A DNA stretch of 64,000 bases, taken from Schistocerca nitens (taxonomy: Eukaryota > Arthropoda > Insecta > Orthoptera > Acrididae). This document shows, one piece after another, positions 9,868 through 18,436 of this stretch; position 1 is the first letter of the stretch, and the number at the start of each line of letters is the position of its first letter. The stretch lies in assembly GCF_023898315.1 (NCBI RefSeq), contig NC_064622.1, forward strand, positions 166,552,178 to 166,616,177, written 5' to 3'. The notes under the pieces were generated by a model. The model saw only the letters and a program-made list of their open reading frames with translations, did no database searches and was not told the DNA's origin. A program made the position numbers and the translations under genes.

Positions 9868-12137
9868 CTAAAATATAATACCATATGACATAAGCAAATG
9901 AAAATAAGCAAAGTAGACTAATTTTCGTGTCAAACGGTCACTCACTTCAGATACCGTTCTAATAGTAAAAATAGGAGCATTAAGTCTTTGAACAACATCC
10001 TGAATGTGAGCCTCCCACGACAGTTTACTATCTATCTGAACACCTAGAAATTTGAACTGTTCAGTTTCACTAATCATATGCCCATTCTGTGAAATTAAAA
10101 TGTCAGGTTTTGTTGAATTGTGTGTTAGAAACTGTAAAAACTGAGTCTTACTGTGATTCAGCATTAGTTTATTTTCTACAAGCCATAAACTTAAGTCATG
10201 AACTGCACTATTTGAAACCAAGCCAATGTTTCACACAACATCGTTTACTACCAAGCTAGTGTTACGAGCAAACAGAAATATTTTAGAATTAGCCCATAAT
10301 ACTAGAGGGTTTATCATTTTTATAAATAAGGAACAGGAGTGGTCCCAACACTGATACCTGGGGCAACCCCCACTTGATCATACTCCACTCAGACCCAACA
10401 ACACATCCATTCTCAACATTGTGAATAATGACCTGTTGCTGTCTTGTTAAAGTAAGAGGTGAACCGTATTCTGTAATGGTCCAACTTCTGGAGCAGTATT
10501 TTGTGATCAACACAATCAAATGCCTTAGTTAAATCAAAAAATATGCCTAATGTTGTAAACCTTTTGTTTAACCCATCCAATACCTCACAGAGAAAAGAGA
10601 ATACAGCATTTTCATTTGTTAAATGACTCCTAAAGCTAAACTGTACATTTGATAGCAAATCGTGTGATATGAAATGATCAATTATCCTTACATACACAGC
10701 CTTTTCAATAACTTTAGCAAACACTGATGACATAGAAATAGGTGTAAAATTGTCTACATTAGCCCATTCTCCCTTTTTAAAAGTGGCTTTACTACTGAAT
10801 ACTTTACTCATTCAGGAAACTTACCACTCCTAAAGGAAAAATTACAAATATGGCTAAATAGTGGGCTAACATGTGCAGCACAGTACTTTAATATTCTGCT
10901 AGGCACTCCATCATAACCATGAGAGTCCTTAGTCTTCAGTGATTTAATTATTGACTAAATCTCCCCCTTGTCTGTATCACAGAGGATATTTCAGACGTCA
11001 ATCTCGGAAAGGCATTTGTCGAGAAAGTTGTACGATTCCCTGTAGAAACTAAATATTTATTTAATTCACCAGCAATGCTCAGAAAATGATTTTTAAATAC
11101 TGTACATATATCTGATTTATCAGTGACAGAAATATTTTTACTGCAAACTGACTTTGTATCGTCGACCTTGTGCTGCTGACCAGACACTTCCTTCACAACT
11201 GACCGTACGGTTTTAGTTTTATCCTCTGAATTAGCTATTCTATTTGCATGCCACATACTCTTTGCCTTCCTAATAACATTTTTAAACACCTTCCAGTACT
11301 GTTTGTAATGTGATACTGTAGCTTGGTTGTGACTACTTCTAACGTTTTAATATAATACCCGCTTTGTTCTAAATGGTATCCTTATCCCACTAGCAGCCAA
11401 CTGGGGTGCCTATTACTGTTAGTACCCCTTTTAGAATGTTCTAATGGAAAGCAACTCTCAAAGAGTATAAGTGTTTTAAGGACAGCATTATATTTATCAT
11501 CTATGTTATCGGCACTATAAACATCCCACCACTCTTGTTCTTTGACAAGGTTTAAAAAACTCTGTATTGCTGTTGGACTAACTTTCCTACATATTTTGTA
11601 ATTATATGTGACATTTGTTTGAGTACAAAAGCCTTTTAGTGTTAAAATTTGTGAATCATGGTCTGAAAGGCCATTCACCCTTTTTACTAACGGAATGCCC
11701 ATCTAGTAATGAAGAATGAAAAAAATACTGTCTATGGCTGCGCTACTGTTTCCTTGCACCCTAGTTGGAAAAAACACAGTGTCCATCAGATCATATGAAT
11801 TTAGGAGATCTACCAACATCCTTCTTCTTACACCATCATATACAAAATTTATATTGAAGTCACCACATAGAACTAATTTCTGGTACTTCCTACAAAGTAA
11901 ATTAAGAACCCTCTCTAGTTTGACCAGAAATGCTCTGAAGTCAGAGTTATTGGACAGAAATGCTCTGAAGTCAGAGTTATTGGACCTATAAACAACAACA
12001 ATTAGAAGTTTAGTTTCACTAAATTCAACTGGCCCTGCACACCATTCAAATGTCTGTTCATTGCAGTGCCTTGATACGTCTATTGACTCAAATGGAAAAC
12101 TGTTTTTTAAGTACATAGCCACTCCCCCAGCCCCCAA
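9868..12137 (-). pseudogene. CR1-like LINE ORF2 (endonuclease-RT), inactivated
   Basis: The endonuclease covers 12137-11382: GGVAMYLKNSFPF, VLCGDFNINF near 11860-11830 (GDFN motif), AAIDSIFF, and GLSDHDSQ near 11670-11645 (SDH motif). One in-frame stop just upstream of 11702 splits it. The linker is at 11289-10948. RT blocks are FTPISMSSVFAKVIEKAVY (about 10750-10690) and FFDLTKAFDCVDHKILL (about 10550-10495). LPQVSVLGPLLFLIY follows near 10370-10325 in another frame, then the thumb at 10221-9868 (EQFKFLGVQIDSKLSWEAHI). The catalytic motif that reads FGDD in copy 2 reads FARN here (about 10280-10258), so both catalytic Asp codons are lost. A perfect 30 bp in-frame tandem duplication lies in the endonuclease at 11925-11984. 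Confidence 0.85.
11925..11984 (-). repeat. Perfect 30 bp tandem duplication
   Basis: Two identical adjacent 30 bp units (11925-11954 and 11955-11984) duplicate ten codons, SNNSDFRAFL, in the endonuclease of the CR1-like LINE. The frame is preserved. The perfect identity in an otherwise eroded element indicates a later slippage event. Confidence 0.95.
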
Positions 12138-12287
12138 GGAACTCCTTGGTATCCTGGTAAAGTAAGCTTCTGAATAGTCAGATTATTTAAGTGGTGCTCC
12201 GATTCACCAATAATTTCAGTCAACATCTATAAGCAGTTCACTAACTTTATCTCTAATATCTCTTATATTTTGATGAAATATGCTAAT

Positions 12288-13037
12288 TCATTTTCTACTT
12301 GAAAACATGACGTCCTCTGAAGGTGAGCCCTTAGTTACAGGGACTTCCTTTAAGCAGGTATATCTTATCAGCTGACTACAATCTAAAAAAGGTGCAGCTC
12401 TAACACCAACTACTACAGGAATTTTTCCATGAGTGATCCCAACATCACCCACTACACTGTCACCTATAAGCTTTGCCAGCCTCCCCTTCCCATACATATT
12501 GAGGCGCAGGCCATGCCTAGTGAAACCCAATCTACTGATAGACCCAACTGGCACCACTGAAATGTGACCCATGCCCTCTGCCATCAGTGCCCTCCCCAGC
12601 CCCAGGATAACGCGCCTAACAGCCGCATTAAGATGACGCCAATCATGATGCTGAAACAGTTGCACGAAATGCGCATTAGTGCCACCAGTTTGAGTAGCTA
12701 TCTTTACCAGGACATCACTTACGTCATATTTCCTGTCTGCATCAAGACTGTTCCCTGCTCCACCCACTATTGCTACCTGATCCTCCTCCGTAAAACTCCT
12801 GCAAAACTCCCCTATGATGTCAGTCACCTGAGACAACCCTGCACTAGGCTTCACAAAGCTGGTGACCTGGTAATCACTCCCCAACACTTCCTGCAACTCC
12901 TGGCCCACACCTCTACCGTGTGAACTACCTAGCAGCAGAACCTTCTTCTTTCTGCTAGACTTTGCAACTGACCTAGGCCTCCTAACTGCTGAGGAATGCT
13001 GCATGTTCCCTACATCTAGAGGCTCCTCTCCACTCAA
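12288..13037 (-). CDS. LINE ORF1 protein with SGNH/GDSL-type esterase domain
   Basis: This is a 249-codon open frame. CR1-clade LINEs are known to encode ORF1 proteins with an SGNH-hydrolase-like esterase domain thought to act with lipids or membranes during retrotransposition. Visible here are block I VLLLGSSHGRG (about residues 33-43, with the nucleophile Ser in GSSHG), block III AIVGGAGNSLD (about 89-99), and block V TRHGLRLNMYGKGRLAKLI (about 173-191, with His). The usual block V Asp two residues before His is Thr here, so catalytic competence is uncertain. A Lys/Arg-rich segment precedes block I. Upstream sequence at 13270-13150 encodes a CKCRIC-type cysteine cluster and a coiled coil in another frame, so the true ORF1 probably began further upstream and has been broken. 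Confidence 0.8.
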   Translation of the reverse strand: MSGEEPLDVGNMQHSSAVRRPRSVAKSSRKKKVLLLGSSHGRGVGQELQEVLGSDYQVTSFVKPSAGLSQVTDIIGEFCRSFTEEDQVAIVGGAGNSLDADRKYDVSDVLVKIATQTGGTNAHFVQLFQHHDWRHLNAAVRRVILGLGRALMAEGMGHISVVPVGSISRLGFTRHGLRLNMYGKGRLAKLIGDSVVGDVGITHGKIPVVVGVRAAPFLDCSQLIRYTCLKEVPVTKGSPSEDVMFSSRK

Positions 13038-14020
13038 CTCTTGTCAGTTGGTCAAATCTATTGCATATATGCAAAGTATGACTGCCTGAATACCTCCTCA
13101 TGTTAGCTGCCTTCTTGCCAACTGCCATTTCCCATTATCCATCACCCTTCACCCTCCTCAACCTACCTAGCTCCTCCTTTGTGTGTTGTAACTGCACCTG
13201 AAGGGCATAGATCTTATGCTTCTGCTCCTCTATCAACTTATTTCTACTGCATATTCTGCATTTGCAGGAGAGGATCTCGATAGAATGCCCACTGGCTTCC
13301 CCACTGCATACCCCCTAATGAAAATACTTTGAACAAATCCCATACAGTAACCCACTACTCACAAGCCTACGACAGAGCCCATTCTTCTCACTCGTGGTAA
13401 AATTTTACTATTACTGAAAAAAACTGTATGTCTATGTTACCCAAGTTCAGTTACACCAGTAGAACTATTTATAGAACTAACAATAGCGGTCTCGAAAGTC
13501 AGTCTACTAAGAAAGCAACTACTTGTATTAATACTACTACTAATACTATACAGCTAATACCAATACCAACAAAACTTCACAAAATTATTTGCTAAAACCT
13601 AAAATTCAAGCAACCACTGGAAACGTCAACAAAGTTAAAAACACTGAATGAAAATTTTACTGAAATATTTCACTATAAACAATAAGAAACATAAGCTGAA
13701 AACTAAAGCATGAAATTTAATAAACAACTTCAACACACAGAAAACTCAGCTAGCGAACGTTTCCAAAAGTTTATTAAATCGTTATTTTGTTACAAACAGC
13801 ACTATTAAATTAATAACTGTATAACAGTGCACAAATATCTTTGTCAGTACTTAGCTTTACAACTGCAACAGCTGCAAGTGCACGCCAAAAAATGTAAACA
13901 CACAACTGAGGCATGAGGCTGGGACGAACGACGTAAGCACATTCACGAATAACAGACCACTCGAGTCAATAACACAGGAAGAAAGACTGAGATTAATGAA
14001 AATCCACTAATTAGTTACTT

Positions 14021-15085
14021 TTATGACAACGTTAACTGGAATACTCTCTCTCAAATTCTGAAGGTGGCAGGGGTAAAATACAGGGAGCAAAAGGCTATTT
14101 ACAATTTGTACAGAAACCAGATGGCAGTTATAAGAGTGGAGGGGCATGAAAGGGAAGCAGTGGTTGGGAAAGGAGTGAGACAGGGTTGTAGCCTCTCCCC
14201 GATGTTATTCAATCTGTATATTGAGCAAGCAGTAAAGGAAACAAAAGAACAATTCGGAGTAGGTATTAAAATTCATGGAGAAGTAGTAAAAACTTTGAGT
14301 TTCGCCGATGACATTGTAATTCTGTCAGAGACAGCAAAGGACTTGGAAGAGCAGTTGAACGGAATGGACAGTGTCTTGAAAGGAGGATATAAGATGAACA
14401 TCAACAAAAGCAAAACGAGGATAATGGAATGTAGTCAAATTAAATCGGGTGATGCTGAGGGGATTAGATTAGGAAATGAGACACTTAAAGTAGTAAAGGA
14501 GTTTTGCTATTTGGGGAGCAAAATAACTGATGATGGTCGAAGTAGAGAGGATATAAAATGTAGACTGGCAATGGCAAGGAAATCGTTTCTGAAGAAGAGA
14601 AATTTGTTAACATCGAGTATAGATTTAAGTGTCAGGAAGTCGTTTCTGAAAGTATTTGTATGGAGTGTAGCCATGTATGGAAGTGAAACATGGACGATAA
14701 CCAGTTTGGACAAGAAGAGAATAGAAGCTTTCGAAATGTGGTGCTACAGAAGAATGCTGAAGATAAGGTGGGTAGATCACGTAACTAATGAGGAGGTATT
14801 GAATAGGATTGGGGAGAAGAGAAATTTGTGGCACAACTTGACTAGAAGAAGGGATCGGTTGGTAGGACATGTTTTAAGGCATCAAGGGATCACAAATTTA
14901 GCATTGGAGGGCAGTGTGGAGGGTAAAAATCGTAGAGGGAGACCAAGAGATCAATACACTAAGCAGATTCAGAAGGATGTAGGTTGCAGTAGGTACTGGG
15001 AGATGAAGAAGCTTGCACAGGATAGAGTAGCATGGAGAGCTGCATCAAACCAGTCTCAGAACTGAAGACCACAACAACAACAACA
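14021..15085 (+). mobile_element. 5'-truncated RTE-type LINE (copy B) inside the CR1-like LINE
   Basis: This carries the last ~1 kb of an RTE-type LINE: the RT palm and C-terminal region, a very short 3' UTR and a CAA trinucleotide tail at about 15066-15085. Sequence on both sides belongs to the 5' region of the minus-strand CR1-like LINE. The target duplication could not be fixed by eye. It is nearly free of damage and very similar to the fragments at 42226-42881 and 30012-30713, consistent with a recently active family. Confidence 0.85.
14064..15065 (+). CDS. RTE LINE reverse transcriptase, C-terminal 333 codons
   Basis: This open frame is the C-terminal part of the single RTE ORF; the endonuclease and RT fingers are missing because the element is 5'-truncated. 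Visible motifs are GVRQGCSLSPMLFNLYIE (about residues 37-54) and FADDIVILSET (about 84-94, the catalytic YADD-type box). GDAEGIRLGNETLKVVKEF and CYLGSKITDDGRSRED follow, then the conserved C-terminal block FEMWCYRRMLKIRWVDH (about 224-240), then GRPRDQYTKQIQ and a terminal WRAASNQSQN. The initiator is internal to the parent protein, so this is a remnant and not a gene with its own start. There are no stops or frameshifts. Confidence 0.85.
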   Translation: MAGVKYREQKAIYNLYRNQMAVIRVEGHEREAVVGKGVRQGCSLSPMLFNLYIEQAVKETKEQFGVGIKIHGEVVKTLSFADDIVILSETAKDLEEQLNGMDSVLKGGYKMNINKSKTRIMECSQIKSGDAEGIRLGNETLKVVKEFCYLGSKITDDGRSREDIKCRLAMARKSFLKKRNLLTSSIDLSVRKSFLKVFVWSVAMYGSETWTITSLDKKRIEAFEMWCYRRMLKIRWVDHVTNEEVLNRIGEKRNLWHNLTRRRDRLVGHVLRHQGITNLALEGSVEGKNRRGRPRDQYTKQIQKDVGCSRYWEMKKLAQDRVAWRAASNQSQN

Positions 15086-15200
15086 ACATGGCAAATATTA
15101 ACACAAATAAACTTTAAAATAAATAACTGAAGACTGAAACTTTATGAAATATTGACTAGCAATTTCAACAGCAGTCGAGCACACGTGACGTCACACCAAA

Positions 15201-16301
15201 GAATTAGCTTTGTCTGCTGCCAGGGACACTGCTCCAGGACCTGATAAGATCCATTATGCCATGCATCGTCATCTGTCCCCTGAATCGAAAGAACAGCTCC
15301 TCTCTACTTTGTCAGATCTGGTTTGATGGACAGTTCCCCACAACGTGGAAGGAGACAATATTAATTCCATTCTGGAAACCAGACAAGGACTGTTGCACTC
15401 CTAACAGTTACAGGAGTGTAGCCCTTACCATTTTTGTGGATAAGACTCTTGAACTTATGGTCAATGGGCACCTCCTCAAGCTGCTCGAATCCTGATGTCA
15501 CTTAAGCCACTCCCTGTGCAGTTTCAGGTGCTACCGTTCCACCCTTGACAAATTAATTCTACTGGAGACAGTGATACAGGAGTCCTTATGCCGAACCATT
15601 TGGTTTTTGTGCTTTTTGACCTCGAGAAACCATATGACACTGCTTGGAGGTACAACATTCTTTGCGAACTTCATGAATGGGGACTACACGGACGCCTGCC
15701 TCTTATCCAATCCTTTCTCTAGGACCAGCATTTTCGACATTGTGTTGGCAATGCTTTGTCTGAGTGTTAGGTTCAAGAAAATGGGGTCCCCTAAGACTGT
15801 GTCCACTGTGTCACTTGTTTACCATTGCTATCAGCAGCATTTCCCATTTCCTCCGCAGTCAGAAGCCCTGTCAAATGTTCTTTGTTTGTGGATGACTTTG
15901 CAATCTTCTACTCTTCCTCTTATCTTATAAGGAGGACAAGGTAGCTACAGCTAACCATTAGGATGTTCGAAACATGGCCCAGGACAAGTGGTTTTCTGTT
16001 CTCACCTGAGAAGACTACATGTGTCAATTTTGACTATGCTCATCGAAGTTGTAACCAACTAGTGCTCACAATGGGGGACAATTTTTTTGTTTTCAAGTAG
16101 CAGTGCACTTTTTGGGTTTATTTGACTTTGAAAGTGACTTAGCTTCCACATTTGAAAGACATACAAACAAAGGGCTTCCAGTCATTTAATATTTTGAAAT
16201 GCCTTCGCGAAAAACATGGAGAGCTGACAGATGCTGGCTGCTGTAGTTTTATAGGGCATTTGTTCAGTCATGTTTAAATTGTGGCAGGGTGGTTTACGGA
16301 T
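15201..16301 (+). mobile_element. LINE J1, segment 2 (reverse transcriptase), degraded
   Basis: This continues J1 after the CR1-like insertion. ELALSAARDTAPGPD (about 15200-15245) matches the pre-RT block of J2 (DREFLAALADCPDTAPGP). VFVLFDLEKPYDTAWRYNIL (about 15606-15665) is RT block 3, and ELHEWGLHGRLPLIQSF follows. A broken GVP motif is near 15785, and FVDDFAIFYSS near 15888-15920 is the catalytic box. The segment ends at FVQSCLNCGRVVYG (about 16258-16300), corresponding to FVQSRLDYGSLAYG in J2. It resumes at 22491, so J2 inserted exactly here. Stops and frame changes are frequent. Confidence 0.85.
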
Positions 16302-16877
16302 GCCCCCTGCGGGTTCGGGGGTAAGAATAGGCCCGCGGTATTCCTGCCTGTCGTAAGAGGCGACTAAAAGGAGTCTCAAACGTTTTGGCCTTCTGTGATG
16401 GTCCCCTCTTGGGTTTGACCTCCTTTTTTCCAAATTTCCGTTGTTAGTGCATGCCATTTGTGGAAGGACGCCTTACGTGGTGTTTTTCTATTGGTCCATC
16501 ATGCACCACCATCTTGCATGTTACCTATTGTGGTGTGGCGGGATTTACACCCAACGTCTTGTGCGCAATCCCCTTCTTAGTGCCCACGACAACTGTGGAC
16601 CCTTTCAACACCTAAAATCCAGCACGGTAGCCAGTCCGTTGTGGTGGGGTCGTCATGTGCCCTCTTGGTGGTAGCCCCCCTGACCACGCAGGGATCGCAC
16701 TACAGATGCCAGAGCTGTTTCCTCCCCATGCATGCCAAGGAGTATGTGCTCATCTTGTCTGGGGCACGGGGACTCCGGGCAACGGGATATCGGCCAGGTA
16801 ACCGTTGCTTTGGCTGGGTGGCACCCTTGGGGAGAGCCCTCGTTCGGAGTAGGTGGCATCTGGGCGGATGTGGCGCA

Positions 16878-18434
16878 ATGAAGTGCAATAAATCACACCA
16901 AGCTGGTGGTCGCACGGCCACCAGCGTCTCTAAGCGAGGCAGAGTAGACTTTGATGCTGCGCAATATGACCCTCAGTCGTTCCCCTCGTTGGCTGCGCCA
17001 TGGGAGGGACGCGGATCTAGTGCCAAGCAGGAGCCTTACGTACCACAATACCTTGCCTGCAGCAGAACTGATAGTGACTCCTTTCTTACGACGAAGCCTC
17101 TGTTTTTTGTGGAACACCTGGAGGATAAGTTTGGGGAAGTGGCGGGGTTGTCTAAAATGAGGAATGGGTCCATCCTCCTCAAGACGTCCTCCCCAGCCCA
17201 GTCACGAGCGTTGCTCTTGTGTGATAAGCTGGGTGATGTCCCTGTTACCGTTACTCCACACAGTAGCTTAAATATGGTCCATTACCATCGTGACCTATTG
17301 TTACGATCCGACGACGAGCTGAGAGCCGACTTGGAACGACGTGGTGTACGTTTTGTCCGTCGTGTACATAGAGGACCCAAGACTAACAGGGTGGCCACCG
17401 GTGCCTGTATCTTGGCCTTCGAGGGTGCTGTATTGCCCGAGAAGGTGAAGGTAATGGTTTACCATTGTGACGTCAAGCCATACGTCCCTCCCCCGATGCG
17501 GTGCTTCCATTGCTGGAAGTTTGGGCATATGTCCTCCCGTTGCCCATCCAGCGCCACATGTCGAGATTGCGGACGCCCCTCTCATCCTGATTCTCCATGT
17601 GCGCCTCCGCCTGTATGTGTCAACTGTGGGGAGCACCACTCTCCATGCTCGCCGGATTGCCCCGTTCTTCATAATGAGCGGAAGATAATGGAATTTAAGA
17701 CCCTGGACCGGCTTACTTATCGAGAGGCAAAACTGAAATTTGAAAGGTTGTATCCTGCTTCCCTTCGAACATCTTATGCTGCAGCCACGTTATCGTCGCC
17801 CTCGCGAGCGGCGGTTGTCGCCTCATCTGTGCCGCCTTCAGTGGGCCCTTGGGGCCGTGCATCTCTGTCTGCCCCCCTCGTGTCTGGGGGCAAGCCTTCC
17901 TCTGTTGCCCCCTTAGCAGTTGGGGGCAAACCCTCTTCTGTCGCTCCCCCCAGGCGTACTTCGGGAGTGACCTCTGCTCCAAAACCGGGGGGCTCGATCC
18001 CTCCCCCTCCTTCTCCGCCGGCGTTGCCTATGCCAGTTCCTCTCTCGCGGAAGGGGTCCCTCGGGGCTCTCCCTTCCTCCGTTTCTTCTCCTACCCAGCC
18101 GGATGTCAGCCAGTGGCTGAAGGTTCCGCCACCTGCTGGTCGTAGGGCTTCTGCGTCGTCGTCAGCCTCAGATGCTCCTTCAGAGAAGCTCTCCCAGCCC
18201 TCTAACCCAAAGGACAGACGCGAGAAGAAGGAATGGAACGTGTCCAAGAAGAATGACGTTCCGGCGGTTTCAGTACCGCCTGCTATAAATAGTTCTGGCT
18301 CTGGGAATGAGGTGGAGGTCCTCGCCTCTGCCGCGGATCTCGCCCTCACGGAACCCTCGGGGGCCTTTCCTATGGACGCAGCTGACTCTCCCCCGGTGGC
18401 GGAAGTTGGCTCTGAGGCGTCGTCTGCCTCTTAA
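16878..18434 (+). CDS. J2 ORF1, gag-like nucleic-acid-binding protein
   Basis: The first suitable Met is at 16878 (MKCNKSHQ...), giving about 518 residues; the frame is open further upstream but that part looks like 5' UTR. The protein should coat LINE RNA to form the ribonucleoprotein. An N-terminal basic segment leads to an RRM-like region (LFFVEHLEDKFGEVAGLSK through VPVTVTPHSSLN and the MVYHCDVKPYVP block). Three zinc knuckles follow between about 17490 and 17665: CFHCWKFGHMSSRC (CX2CX4HX4C), CRDCGRPSHPDSPC (same pattern) and CVNCGEHHSPCSPDC (CX2CX3HX6C), the arrangement typical of I/R1/Jockey ORF1. A YREAKLKFERLYP block and a long Pro/Ser-rich tail complete it. No break was found. Confidence 0.88.
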   Translation: MKCNKSHQAGGRTATSVSKRGRVDFDAAQYDPQSFPSLAAPWEGRGSSAKQEPYVPQYLACSRTDSDSFLTTKPLFFVEHLEDKFGEVAGLSKMRNGSILLKTSSPAQSRALLLCDKLGDVPVTVTPHSSLNMVHYHRDLLLRSDDELRADLERRGVRFVRRVHRGPKTNRVATGACILAFEGAVLPEKVKVMVYHCDVKPYVPPPMRCFHCWKFGHMSSRCPSSATCRDCGRPSHPDSPCAPPPVCVNCGEHHSPCSPDCPVLHNERKIMEFKTLDRLTYREAKLKFERLYPASLRTSYAAATLSSPSRAAVVASSVPPSVGPWGRASLSAPLVSGGKPSSVAPLAVGGKPSSVAPPRRTSGVTSAPKPGGSIPPPPSPPALPMPVPLSRKGSLGALPSSVSSPTQPDVSQWLKVPPPAGRRASASSSASDAPSEKLSQPSNPKDRREKKEWNVSKKNDVPAVSVPPAINSSGSGNEVEVLASAADLALTEPSGAFPMDAADSPPVAEVGSEASSAS

Positions 18435-18436
18435 GT

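Larger units (their letters stand above)
9263..15200 (-). mobile_element. CR1-like LINE with esterase-type ORF1 (copy 1), inserted in J1
   Basis: The 3' end is at 9263 (T/A-rich, with AGGAGCAAATCTCCAAGGTC in the 3' region at about 9300-9320) and the 5' region extends to about 15200. On the minus strand the order is 5' region (15200-13330, containing a plus-strand RTE insertion at 14021-15085), ORF1 with a Cys-containing coiled-coil start (13270-13150) and esterase domain (13037-12288), and ORF2 endonuclease-RT (12137-9868). J1 coding sequence is continuous on both sides (…KLDL before, …ELALSAARDTAPGPD after). GGATTTA at 9256-9262 and AGAATTA at 15200-15206 may be a diverged target duplication. 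A second, 5'-truncated copy lies at 35655-38118. Confidence 0.85.

Noticed and set aside
17774..18349. 191-codon minus-strand frame rich in Gly, Glu and Ala
   Set aside because: It lies antisense to the Pro/Ser-rich tail of J2 ORF1; base composition alone keeps this frame open.
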